Shown: positions 27,106 through 34,974 of the stretch, piece by piece
Layout: each line of letters starts with the position of its first letter
Position numbering within the stretch: the first letter of the stretch is position 1
Source: CALINB01 sp938045325
GTDB lineage: Bacteria; Pseudomonadota; Alphaproteobacteria; Rhodospirillales; CALINB01
DNA: 64,000 bases
Reading direction: 5' to 3'
NCBI GenBank assembly: GCA_038114465.1
Contig: JAYNQW010000007.1
Span: 1-64,000 of the forward strand
The notes under the pieces: model-generated
The model's input: only the letters and a program-made list of their open reading frames with translations
Told to the model about the DNA's origin: nothing
The model's database searches: none
Translations under genes and position numbers: made by a program

Positions 27106-27819
27106 TCAACGCGATGGCCGCCAAGCGGCGGCACGCTCCTCCCCTTTTTTAATATCGAATTCAGTCATCCGCTTGGCCAAACGTTCGCGTGCGGCAATGG
27201 GATCGTAGGTGCGCTCCATTTTAAGACACATGTCCCGGCCCGGGATCGCGACCGTATACCATTTATAAGCCTCGACGGGATCGCGATTGACCGCCCAGCC
27301 TTCTTCGTAAACACCACCCATGAGAAACTGCGCGCAGTGATGACCCAGGTTTGCCGCCTGGCGGAACCAGGCGATGGCCTCGCTGACATCTTTCAAAACG
27401 CCCCGGCCGCGGTAAAACATCATGCCCATCGCCAAGGCAGCTTCGCGCATGCGGCCCTGACGGTATGCCAATTGATACCAGCGCACGGCCCGCACAGGAT
27501 CCGGACGAACGCCCTCACCTTTATCGAAAATTAGACCGAGCTCATATTGGGCTTGAATAACCCCATTCGCCGCCGCTTTTCGATACCAATACAATGCCGT
27601 TTGAATGTTTTGCGCGGCACCCTGCCCGGTTCGATAAAGTTTGGCTATTTCGAATTGCGCTTTCGCGTCACCTTGTTCCGCTTTCGGTTTTAAAGACCGG
27701 TACAATTCAACATAGTTAATCGATTTACTGGCATCACGGTCTTCTGCGGGGATCAGCCAATAAACACTGCCGATCGCAACAACCGCCAATAAGGTAACAA
27801 TGGTGACCCGCCAAAACAT
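27106..27819 (-). CDS. Sel1-repeat (SLR) protein, membrane-anchored
   Basis: 237 aa with one N-terminal hydrophobic anchor (residues 4-25, VTIVTLLAVVAIGSVYWLI) and four Sel1-like repeats of ~36 residues: AKAQFEIAKLYRTGQG..., IQAQYELGLIFDKGEG..., REAALAMGMMFYRGRG... and HCAQFLMGGVYEEGW.... It ends in a basic tail. SLR proteins are scaffolds for protein-protein contacts; the partner is unknown. The anchor suggests a periplasmic solenoid. Confidence 0.85.
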   Translation of the reverse strand: MFWRVTIVTLLAVVAIGSVYWLIPAEDRDASKSINYVELYRSLKPKAEQGDAKAQFEIAKLYRTGQGAAQNIQTALYWYRKAAANGVIQAQYELGLIFDKGEGVRPDPVRAVRWYQLAYRQGRMREAALAMGMMFYRGRGVLKDVSEAIAWFRQAANLGHHCAQFLMGGVYEEGWAVNRDPVEAYKWYTVAIPGRDMCLKMERTYDPIAARERLAKRMTEFDIKKGEERAAAWRPSR

Positions 27820-27882
27820 AACAATGTTATAGGACGGACACTCTTTCTAAGGGAGTCGGAATTTACGGAAGTTTATTATGAA

Positions 27883-28302
27883 TTACGGATGGTCTTCATC
27901 CGGATCATACTTCGGGCGCAAAAAATCCATGGGCGGCATCTGCGGTGCCGGTTTGCCTTGATTATGCTTATCCCGGTTATTGACCGGCACCCGCGGATCA
28001 TAAGGATTGGGCCGGTCGTAGCAAGTCGTCGTGCCAAGCGTCGGATAACAGTACAGGTTCGTTTGCTGAAGATTTTTTTCGTCTTCCTTGCAGTAATGAT
28101 GGCCTCGCTGGTAGCGCGCGGTCGAACAATCTCTGCCGCTGCCCAATGAAATCACATGATCGGGAATGGTCTTGCCTGTACTGGTCGTACTGACGACTTC
28201 GGCGATGCCGTAGCCGGAACATGCCGATAACGCTAAAAGCGCTACGATACCGGCGATCAGCACCAATATGCGCAAGGAAAAAAATCGGGTAATCGACGTC
28301 AT
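27883..28302 (-). CDS. Putative lipoprotein, unknown function
   Basis: 139 aa beginning MTSITRFFSLRIL, with a hydrophobic signal segment and lipobox ALSAC near residue 28. The mature part has several cysteines (RDCSTARYQRGHHYC, LYCYPTLGTTTCYDRPNPYDP) and a Pro/Asp-rich end. Cys spacing suggests disulfides. I start at ATG 28302 because a GGGAGTGGGGG purine run precedes it; an upstream ATG at 28320 overlaps that run. I do not recognise a function. Confidence 0.75.
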   Translation of the reverse strand: MTSITRFFSLRILVLIAGIVALLALSACSGYGIAEVVSTTSTGKTIPDHVISLGSGRDCSTARYQRGHHYCKEDEKNLQQTNLYCYPTLGTTTCYDRPNPYDPRVPVNNRDKHNQGKPAPQMPPMDFLRPKYDPDEDHP

Positions 28303-28440
28303 CGGGACCCCCACTCCCATCTAGAGCCAATCAAGTAACCACAAATCCAGCCTGAGAATGACTCAATGCTGGTTAAAGAGGCCTTAACGCAGCCCTACTA
28401 GGCCTTGCCCCTGAATTCATTGCCGATTCAAAGCCCTATG

Positions 28441-28481
28441 GTTAACGACCCATCGGCCGCCTGACGTTAACAAAGGTTAAC
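28441..28481. repeat. Three GTTAAC palindromes
   Basis: GTTAAC at 28441-28446, 28466-28471 and 28476-28481. The last two are spaced exactly 10 bp start to start, about one helical turn, so a protein could meet them on the same face. A related GGTTAA occurs at 28371. Possible operator cluster upstream of the CRP-type site. Confidence 0.35.
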
Positions 28482-28545
28482 AGCTGCGGAAAATACTTAT
28501 TTATTTTTCAAGTACTTAGCTTTATTTTCCGCAACTCATTAAGGT

Positions 28546-28561
28546 TGTGACCTGTATCACA
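28546..28561. promoter_or_regulatory. CRP-family operator, TGTGA-N6-TCACA
   Basis: TGTGACCTGTATCACA has both half-sites perfect for E. coli CRP and related regulators. Its centre is at 28553.5. A weak -10-like CATATT at 28583-28588 would put the transcription start near 28595, giving a class II position of about -41.5 for the operator. The downstream target is the small gene at 28625. Confidence 0.6.
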
Positions 28562-28624
28562 GCCGAGACCAAAAAGTTCGGACATATTGCCCACACAAGA
28601 GGCCAAGAACCTAAGGAGAAGAAC

Positions 28625-28816
28625 GTGAACGCCATCGACATGACAAGAAACGGCGCGGCGCCGGCACAAAAAGCCAAATCGGCAGCACCCGCAAAAAAAA
28701 CAGTCGGCAAGATCCTGCGTGATAAAGAAGCCGAATTTATCGGCCCTGTAACTTTTGCCCTTCAGGTCGCCTGTGTCGTAGCGTTAGTTTGGGTTTCTAT
28801 CCACTTCTGGGCCTAG
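28625..28816 (+). CDS. Small single-span membrane protein (63 aa)
   Basis: Starts at GTG 28625 behind a near-perfect AAGGAGAAGAAC. The N-terminal ~38 residues are Ala/Lys-rich and basic (AAPAQKAKSAAPAKKTVGK); the C-terminal ~22 residues form one hydrophobic span (IGPVTFALQVACVVALVWV) ending SIHFWA. A basic N-terminus followed by one span predicts N-in, C-out topology. It is followed by a terminator and preceded by a CRP-type operator, so it appears to be a monocistronic, regulated unit. I do not recognise the family; respiratory small subunits have similar size but nothing specific supports that. Confidence 0.65.
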   Translation: MNAIDMTRNGAAPAQKAKSAAPAKKTVGKILRDKEAEFIGPVTFALQVACVVALVWVSIHFWA

Positions 28817-28847
28817 TCTGCCGATTTAACGAGTATTCTCCGAAGAC

Positions 28848-28869
28848 AAAGGCCGCATCCGCGGCCTTT
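28848..28869. terminator. Bidirectional-type hairpin terminator
   Basis: Perfect 9-bp stem AAAGGCCGC / GCGGCCTTT with a 4-nt loop ATCC. It lies 31 bp after the small gene and 24 bp beyond the convergent leuD-like stop, with A/T runs on both sides so it could serve both strands. Confidence 0.8.
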
Positions 28870-28893
28870 CATTTTGCCCGGTTCAAAAAATTT

Positions 28894-29415
28894 TTATTTT
28901 TGTTCCACCATGTAACGTTTCTTGGCGTAGGGCAGAATACCGCCCGCTTCGTAGATCCTTTCGACCACCGGCGGGTATTTTTTCAACGCGACTTCTTTCC
29001 CGGTATCGACATTACGCACAACACCATTCGGATAATCGATCTCGATGGTTTGGTGATCTTCGACAATGTCCGTAATGCCCGGCGCGACGAAAGCAGGTTC
29101 CGCAAACCCGATCGAGTTGCGCAGCATCAAAGGAGCCAACGACTCGGCGACAACAGCGGCGGCACCGATCTGATACACTGCCGTGCCCGGGCGGCTTGAG
29201 CCGCAACCGTAGTTCTTACCCGCAACGACGATGTCGCCTTTCTTGACCCCCTTCGGAAACTCGGACCGGAACGTTTCGAGCGTGTGCTTATACATCTCTT
29301 CGGGGTCGGGATAGAGGTAGTAGGGATTGATGCCGTCGGTATCCAAGGAATCCCCGAACAGCCAGAGTCTACCCTTGATGACTTTCTTCAAAACCGAACT
29401 GTTTTGTTCTGACAT
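28894..29415 (-). CDS. LeuD-type hydro-lyase small subunit
   Basis: Small (swivel-domain) subunit of an aconitase-superfamily dehydratase, 173 aa. It has WLFGDSLDTDGINPYYLYPD in the position of the IPMD 'DTD.I.P' signature and NYGCGSSRPGTAVYQIGAAA at the substrate loop. Canonical LeuD proteins have GCGSSREHA; here the three residues after SSR are PGT, which argues for a substrate other than isopropylmalate. It lies 13 bp after the large subunit and ends the operon. No leuB or leuA is nearby. Confidence 0.82.
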   Translation of the reverse strand: MSEQNSSVLKKVIKGRLWLFGDSLDTDGINPYYLYPDPEEMYKHTLETFRSEFPKGVKKGDIVVAGKNYGCGSSRPGTAVYQIGAAAVVAESLAPLMLRNSIGFAEPAFVAPGITDIVEDHQTIEIDYPNGVVRNVDTGKEVALKKYPPVVERIYEAGGILPYAKKRYMVEQK

Positions 29416-29428
29416 GACCGCGCCCCCC

Positions 29429-30715
29429 TTAATTTTTTAGCTCGGGGAATACGTCAAGCGGATCGGCGAGTTCGCCCGCGACCGCCGCCGCCGTGACGGA
29501 TAACGGGCCGCCCAGGAAGATTTCCGCTTCCCGGCTGCCTTTGCGCCCCTTGTAGTTTCGTGTCGTCGAACTGATACAGACCTCGCCATCGGATAAGAAG
29601 CCCACCATCGGCTGACAGATGCTGCAGCCCGGCGTCACCACCTGCGCGCCCGCCTCGACCAAGTCCGTGATCAGCCCCGCTTTTAGGCATTGCGCATAAA
29701 TATGTTGCGAAGACGGCGAGAGAATAAAGCGCACGCCATCATGAACTTTTTTCCCTTTCAGCATGCGTGCGGCAATTTCAATATCCTCGAAACGCCCGTT
29801 GGCACACGAACCGATCATCGCCTGATCGATCTTCTTGCCGGCAACTTCGGCAATCGGCGCGACATTCCCGAACTTGTTCGGTTTGGCGACGACAAACGGC
29901 ATCTCATCGACATTCACGGTGATTTCCTGATCATACACCGCATCCGGATCGGCCGCCGTCGGCTCATACGTTTCATCCGTGCGGCCCTTGAGATATGCTT
30001 CGGTCTTATCATCAAAGGGAAACACCGCGAACTGGCCGCCGACTTCGACGCCGTGATCGGCGATACACATGCGGCTATCCATGGAAAGCTGTTCAACCAG
30101 CGGCCCGGAGAATTCAAGGGTCTTGTTGTCGCCGAAGTCGTCGCCGTATTTGCCGGCCAAATAGAGGATAATATCCTTCGAGATCGGATAATTCGGCTGA
30201 TGACCTTCAAGATTGATCTTGATGGTCGGTGGCACCTCGAACCAGAGATCGCCGAATAGGGCTGCATACGCCGCACCCCCGCCGACCTCCGCGCGCGCCA
30301 GCATGTTCAACGCACCGTAGGAAATGGTGTGCGAGTCCATGCCCACGATCAGCATGCCCGGGCGCGCGAGCCCCCGGTCCATAATCATTTGATGGCCGAT
30401 GCCGGGTTCGGCATCCTGAAAAATTTTGATCCCAAGCCGTTTGACCTCCTCGCGGGTGACCACGTTGCTGTCGGCGAGCGCTTGGCTGAGCGCCGGTTGA
30501 TGATGGTCCACGAAGACGTAAATTTTTTCCGGGTCGAACACCCGGGGCAGCCCTTCTGGGAATCCCATCATCTCGGCTTCTTTTTTAATTCTGGGGCCAA
30601 AACCGTATTGAAACCGAACCGCGTCGACCTTGGCTTCGATGATGTCCCCGGTCTGCACCGGTGTTCCCTCGACATTATGCCGGGAAAAAATCTTTTCGGT
30701 AATCGTTTGTCCCAT
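29429..30715 (-). CDS. LeuC-type hydro-lyase large subunit
   Basis: [4Fe-4S] large subunit of an aconitase-superfamily dehydratase, 428 aa, the shorter archaeal/homoaconitase-like form rather than the ~470-aa proteobacterial LeuC. Cluster ligands: Cys in IGSCANGRFEDIE (about residue 300) and the CxxC of TPGCSICQPMVGFL (about 360). Also seen: FVDHHQPALSQALADSN and VGMDSHTISYGALNML. Members of this branch include 3-isopropylmalate, citramalate and 2,3-dimethylmalate dehydratases. The setting (TcuA-like flavoprotein 27 bp upstream) favours hydration of an unsaturated acid in catabolism over leucine synthesis. Confidence 0.83.
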   Translation of the reverse strand: MGQTITEKIFSRHNVEGTPVQTGDIIEAKVDAVRFQYGFGPRIKKEAEMMGFPEGLPRVFDPEKIYVFVDHHQPALSQALADSNVVTREEVKRLGIKIFQDAEPGIGHQMIMDRGLARPGMLIVGMDSHTISYGALNMLARAEVGGGAAYAALFGDLWFEVPPTIKINLEGHQPNYPISKDIILYLAGKYGDDFGDNKTLEFSGPLVEQLSMDSRMCIADHGVEVGGQFAVFPFDDKTEAYLKGRTDETYEPTAADPDAVYDQEITVNVDEMPFVVAKPNKFGNVAPIAEVAGKKIDQAMIGSCANGRFEDIEIAARMLKGKKVHDGVRFILSPSSQHIYAQCLKAGLITDLVEAGAQVVTPGCSICQPMVGFLSDGEVCISSTTRNYKGRKGSREAEIFLGGPLSVTAAAVAGELADPLDVFPELKN

Positions 30716-30742
30716 AACTGCGGCTCTCTTTGTGAATACTCG

Positions 30743-32233
30743 TTATTTCGCTAATGCGAATTTCCCCGCTTCCCGTCCGGCGATACGCCCGAACACCGAG
30801 CCCGCCATCAAACCGGTGCTGCCGGGATAATTGTTGTAATAAAGACCGCCGACCAATTCACCAGCGGCGTAGAGTCCGGGAATTTCAAGATCTTCGATAT
30901 CCTGCACCCGGGTCGTGGTATCGATTTTAAGCCCACCGAAAGTAAAAGTAATGCCGCAGCCGACGGAATACGCCTCAAACGGCGGTTCCTCAATGGGATT
31001 GGCCCAATTGGTTTTATCGATTGCCAAACCTTCCGTGCAGCGGCCGTCTTTGATGTTTGGATCAAACGTCACGTCGCGTTTCACGGCGGCGTTGTATTCC
31101 TTGACCGTTGCCAGAAAATTTTGGAAATCGACATCTTGCATCTTATCGCAAAGTTCTTCCAAAGTATCGGCTTTGACTTTTGTCGCGCCGCGCAATTTAT
31201 ATTCATCGCGCAACAAGTGTGTCACTTGTGAATCAAACACCTGCCAAGCGAAACTGCCCGGTTGCTGCAGCACGACACGGCCGTACTTCGCATAGGTATA
31301 GTTGCGGAAATCCGCGCCTTCATCCAGGAAGCGCTTGCCTTCCGAATTGACCATGATGCTGAATGGATAGCTGTGCCGGTAACCGGCATGCGGCTCGTTC
31401 GGATCGCCGAAGGTCGGCGCGTAACGCTCCCAGGCCACCGAGTGACAGCCCGACCACTGGCCGTAGGATTGTGCGCCAATATCGAGCGCCATCTGGATAC
31501 CGTCGCCGGTGTTATAGCGGGTGCCGCGAACTTTGGCCTGATCGAAGCCTGGGCCGAGATACTTGGTGCGCATTTCCCGGTTTGCTTCAAACCCGCCGCT
31601 CGCCAATACGACCGCCTTAGCGTGGATGTCTTCTTTCTTACGGCCGACCGTCACACGAACACCGGCAACACCTTCATCGTCTTCGAGAAGTTCAATAGCG
31701 CGGGTTTTATATCGAACATCGATGCCCTTTTTCGCAGCACACTCGTATTCAGACTCAATCAATCCCGCGCCGCCGCCGTTAGCATAAATCACGACACCGC
31801 CGAAAAACTTAAACTTACCCTTATGATTGAAAGCCTGGCGACCGTAATTCGCCAAGAAGCGAACCCCTTGGCTGCGAAGCCATTGAACCGTATCGAAACT
31901 GTTATCGACAATGACCTCGGCCAAATCCGGATCGATGTAATACTGGGTAATGCTGAATAGATCGTCGAAGTATTGGTCGCGGGAATATTCGCCGAAATCC
32001 GTTTTCGCGATTTCCTCATCCGTCAGATCGGGAACAACGGCTTTAATATCATCGGCACCATGATGGACGATGCGAAAGCCGCCGCCGGTATAATGAGAAT
32101 TACCGCCCCGAGTTTCTTCGGGTGCGCGCTCCAGCACCAGAACACTCGCGCCTTGTTCTTTCGCCGATAACGCCGCACAAAGCGCCGCATTTCCGCCACC
32201 GACAACGATGACATCGTAAGTTTGATCCGCCAT
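30743..32233 (-). CDS. FAD-dependent tricarballylate dehydrogenase-like flavoprotein (TcuA family)
   Basis: 496-aa FAD-binding-2 family oxidoreductase (fumarate reductase flavoprotein fold). The FAD motif is VIVVGGGNAALCAALSAKEQ at the N-terminus. Further features are RGGNSHYTGGGFRI, LASGGFEANREMRTKYLG, PFSIMVNSEGKRFLDEGADF and the C-terminal GLYAAGELVGGLYYNNYPGS, which fit TcuA (tricarballylate to cis-aconitate). There is no TcuB/TcuC in view. Product and partner would suit the LeuCD-like hydro-lyase directly downstream. Related family members oxidise other succinate-like acids or reduce enoates, so the substrate is open. Confidence 0.8.
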   Translation of the reverse strand: MADQTYDVIVVGGGNAALCAALSAKEQGASVLVLERAPEETRGGNSHYTGGGFRIVHHGADDIKAVVPDLTDEEIAKTDFGEYSRDQYFDDLFSITQYYIDPDLAEVIVDNSFDTVQWLRSQGVRFLANYGRQAFNHKGKFKFFGGVVIYANGGGAGLIESEYECAAKKGIDVRYKTRAIELLEDDEGVAGVRVTVGRKKEDIHAKAVVLASGGFEANREMRTKYLGPGFDQAKVRGTRYNTGDGIQMALDIGAQSYGQWSGCHSVAWERYAPTFGDPNEPHAGYRHSYPFSIMVNSEGKRFLDEGADFRNYTYAKYGRVVLQQPGSFAWQVFDSQVTHLLRDEYKLRGATKVKADTLEELCDKMQDVDFQNFLATVKEYNAAVKRDVTFDPNIKDGRCTEGLAIDKTNWANPIEEPPFEAYSVGCGITFTFGGLKIDTTTRVQDIEDLEIPGLYAAGELVGGLYYNNYPGSTGLMAGSVFGRIAGREAGKFALAK

Positions 32234-32341
32234 GACTCTCCCTCTTGAATCCGGCCCACCGGGACGCGGGCCTTCACTAATTTTGAACTTGGCTCTTGAT
32301 GGTGCCCAAGGATTAAGGTGTATTTTAACGCATCTTCCCGG

Positions 32342-33436
32342 TTAGTCGAGACGATAACGCGCGACGGCCTCCTCGTCCCATTCGAGGCCGAGGCCGGGCG
32401 TGTCGGGGATGATCGCCTGGCCGTCTTTGATCGTTATCGGTGTTTGCAGCACCGGTTCGGCCCAATCGACGTATTCCAGGTAATGGCACGTCGGGGTTGC
32501 CGCCAGCACGTGCACGCTCACCTCCGGGTATAAATGAGACGACATCGCCATGTCTGCGGCATCGGCAATGCGCGCCGCCTCGAGCCAGCCGGAGACGCCG
32601 CCGATACGCCCGATATCAGGCATCGCATAATCGCACGCCTCGATATGGATCGCTGCGGCCATGACGGCAGGGCTGTTGAAGTTTTCACCGAGTTGGATCG
32701 GGATCCTCGAGGCCGCTTTGATGCGTGCACAACCAAGGAAATCGTCATGGCGCACCGGCTCTTCGATCCAGGCGGGATCAAATTTCTCCAGCAGCGCCAA
32801 CCGCCCGATCATGTCCTCGGGTGTTAAGGCCTGGTTGTAATCGACCATAACGACGGTCCCGGCAGGCACGGCTTCGCGTACGACCTTGGCGGCTTCCCGG
32901 TCGGCCATCACGTCACGCCGCCCCAGGCGCAGCTTGACGGCCTTGAAACCTTCGCCGAGCAATGCCAACGCTTCATCGGCCAGTTCTGCCGGTTCCTTCA
33001 GGCTGAGGCCTTTTGAGTTGTAAGCGGGGATCGTGTTCCGGTTTGAACCGAGCAGTTTATAAAGCGGCAACCCGGCGGCCTTCGCGCACGCATCCCAACA
33101 GGCGATATCGAACGCCGACAACGCCATGCCAAGCGAGCCCTCGGTGCCGACAAGCGTAAACCGGCCGCGCAGGGATTTGTATAAGAATCGCGGATCCGCC
33201 GCTTCGCCACGGACCATCTCGTCGATCCGCTCGATAACGGAGACGAGAAAGGGCGCCGCCAAATCCATGTAGCAAAACGCGTAACCGTGCCCGGTGACCC
33301 CCTCTTCGGTTTCGACATCAACCAAAAGCAGCGGGGCAACATCGACGCTGCCCCGGCTCGTAATCAACGGCGTTATAATTGGCGCGTTGACGGCACGGGC
33401 GCGAACCGAACGAATTTGGAGCGACGGCAATTCCAT
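32342..33436 (-). CDS. Mandelate racemase / enolase superfamily protein
   Basis: 364-aa TIM-barrel enzyme that abstracts a proton alpha to a carboxylate. Metal ligands: Asp in VVMVDYNQAL, Glu in WIEEPVRHDD and Glu in IQLGENFNSP. A His/Asp pair for the MR subgroup is visible (MPDIGRIGG and SSHLYPEV). The usual KxK on the second strand reads VKLRLG, i.e. Lys-x-Arg, a departure from canonical mandelate racemase. The N-terminal capping domain is complete (SVRARAVNAPIITPLITSRG). Substrate unknown. It sits 17 bp after an SDR; 108 bp separate it from the TcuA-like gene. Confidence 0.84.
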   Translation of the reverse strand: MELPSLQIRSVRARAVNAPIITPLITSRGSVDVAPLLLVDVETEEGVTGHGYAFCYMDLAAPFLVSVIERIDEMVRGEAADPRFLYKSLRGRFTLVGTEGSLGMALSAFDIACWDACAKAAGLPLYKLLGSNRNTIPAYNSKGLSLKEPAELADEALALLGEGFKAVKLRLGRRDVMADREAAKVVREAVPAGTVVMVDYNQALTPEDMIGRLALLEKFDPAWIEEPVRHDDFLGCARIKAASRIPIQLGENFNSPAVMAAAIHIEACDYAMPDIGRIGGVSGWLEAARIADAADMAMSSHLYPEVSVHVLAATPTCHYLEYVDWAEPVLQTPITIKDGQAIIPDTPGLGLEWDEEAVARYRLD

Positions 33437-33453
33437 GAGTTGCCGTTCCTACA

Positions 33454-34161
33454 TTAGTGCTGGTGCCGGGCAAGACCGCCGTCGACCGGCAGAACGATAC
33501 CAGAGATGTAGTTTGCGAACGGCGTGCAGAGATACACGACCGCGTGAGCAACGTCTTCAGGCTCGCCAGGCTCACCAAATGCGATCACCGGCTCTTCCGT
33601 CTGTACGGTATCGATGCGCGGGTGCGTCTTGGCGGCTTCGGTACCGTTGATCACGCCCGGCTGGACGCAATTGACGGTGATGCCGTGCTTGCCGATGCCC
33701 CGGCTTAAGCCTTTCGACCAGCCTTGCAGCGCACCGGATGCAGCGTATTCGATGCCGAAGTCCAACGGCTCCGAAGATCCGACCAAATTCACCACCCGGC
33801 CCCATTCGTTCTTAATCATACCTTTGACGACTTCATGGGTGAGCTCGCGCGGGAAGACGAATTCGGTACGCATTTCGGATTGCCAGTCCTTCGGATTGAT
33901 ATCGACAGGCGTCGAAATTGCATCGCGCAATCCGCTGGTCGCGTTCACGAGAATATCGACCGCGCCCGCTTGCTTGGCGACGTCGGCGGCAGCACCCTCT
34001 TTCGCGTAATCGACGGCAATGTCACCGGCTTTCGCATCGTTCGCGACTTTGGTGACCTTCACGCCTTCGGCGGCCAGCGCATTTGCAATCGCCGCACCCA
34101 AAACATTTTCACACCCTGTCACCAGGGCCGTGCGTCCGGAAAGTTGCCAATCTTTTGCCAT
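33454..34161 (-). CDS. Degenerate SDR family protein lacking the catalytic Lys
   Basis: 235-aa short-chain dehydrogenase fold. The cofactor motif is altered to VTGCENVLGAAIA (TGxxxGxG becomes TGxxxxLG). Ser is available in LVGSSEPLDFG. The catalytic YxxxK is YAASG: Tyr codon 33745-33747 is present but Gly (33733-33735) replaces Lys. The C-terminal SGIVLPVDGGLARHQH is normal. No frameshift or stop, so the gene looks maintained. It is 14 bp downstream of another SDR with the reciprocal defect. A non-reductive role or an atypical subfamily is more likely than standard dehydrogenase activity. Confidence 0.85.
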   Translation of the reverse strand: MAKDWQLSGRTALVTGCENVLGAAIANALAAEGVKVTKVANDAKAGDIAVDYAKEGAAADVAKQAGAVDILVNATSGLRDAISTPVDINPKDWQSEMRTEFVFPRELTHEVVKGMIKNEWGRVVNLVGSSEPLDFGIEYAASGALQGWSKGLSRGIGKHGITVNCVQPGVINGTEAAKTHPRIDTVQTEEPVIAFGEPGEPEDVAHAVVYLCTPFANYISGIVLPVDGGLARHQH

Positions 34162-34175
34162 GATCGTTTCCTTTC

Positions 34176-34952
34176 CTAATATGCGTAACGGCGAAAGCCG
34201 CTATCGACGGGAATAACCGTGCCGGTGATGTAGCGTGCCAACGGCGATGACAGAAACACAATTAAATGGCCGATGTCTTCGGCGACACCGAAGTCGCCCG
34301 AGTTGATCCACTTGCTGGTGTTCTTGCGGGCTTCCGGCGAATAGTTGCGCAGGATCTGCTCGCTGACGATTTTACCCGGCGGAATGGAATTGATCGTCAC
34401 GTTGTGCTTCGCGACCTGGCGCGACAACCCTTTCGCCCAAGCATGGCAGGCCGCTTTTGTCGGGTTGGCCGTGCGCATATCACGCGGTTCAGTTTTACCG
34501 GTAATGTTGATGACCCGGCCGAAATTCTGATCGATCATTTGCGGCATTAACGCCAATGTCAGCGAACGGATCGAGCCATAATTCAACTGCATCTCGCCGT
34601 CCCAAATTTCTTCGGGCGCATCGAACGGCATGTTGCCGGGATAATCAGGGTTCTTACTGCGTCCCGCCGAGTTGACGAGAACATCGACATGTCCAAGTTT
34701 CTTGATCGCTTCTTCGGCGATTGGGGCCGTCCCGCCCCGCTTGGTAAGGTCGGGCGTCACGATAGTCTCGGGCCGCGGGCCGCCATCTTTTTCAATTTCA
34801 TCGGCAAGTTCCTCGAGCAGTTCGCCGCGCCGGGCGGCAACCGCGCACTTCACGCCTTCGGCCGCCAAGCACTTTGCCGTGCCGCGGCCGATTCCTTGGC
34901 TGGCCCCCGTGATCAAGGCCGTCCGGCCTTCCAATTGCAATTCCATCGCCAT
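34176..34952 (-). CDS. Degenerate SDR family protein lacking the catalytic Tyr
   Basis: 258-aa SDR. The cofactor site is canonical (ITGASQGIGRGTA, NSAGRSKNPDYPG). In the active site YxxxK reads ANPTK: Lys codon 34455-34457 is kept but Ala (34467-34469) replaces Tyr, and the Ser region reads INITGKTEPRD. The C-terminal GTVIPVDSGFRRYAY is complete. Start chosen at ATG 34952, about 11 bp behind GGGAGG; an upstream in-frame ATG at 34994 would overlap the PanE-like gene. Such imperfect SDRs form recognised subgroups whose chemistry is not established. Confidence 0.86.
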   Translation of the reverse strand: MAMELQLEGRTALITGASQGIGRGTAKCLAAEGVKCAVAARRGELLEELADEIEKDGGPRPETIVTPDLTKRGGTAPIAEEAIKKLGHVDVLVNSAGRSKNPDYPGNMPFDAPEEIWDGEMQLNYGSIRSLTLALMPQMIDQNFGRVINITGKTEPRDMRTANPTKAACHAWAKGLSRQVAKHNVTINSIPPGKIVSEQILRNYSPEARKNTSKWINSGDFGVAEDIGHLIVFLSSPLARYITGTVIPVDSGFRRYAY

Positions 34953-34974
34953 GGATAAAAATCCTCCCTCTTTT

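Larger units (their letters stand above)
28303..28624. other. Divergent intergenic region with operator-like elements
   Basis: About 320 bp between the lipoprotein gene (minus) and the small membrane protein gene (plus). It becomes AT-rich from about 28480. It holds three GTTAAC palindromes (28441-28481), one perfect TGTGA-N6-TCACA (28546-28561) and an AAGGAG Shine-Dalgarno before the GTG at 28625. No tRNA or further gene seen. Confidence 0.6.

Noticed and set aside
28894..30715. Calling the hydro-lyase pair leuC and leuD
   Set aside because: No leuA or leuB nearby, a non-canonical substrate loop in the small subunit and a catabolic neighbourhood; left as family names only.
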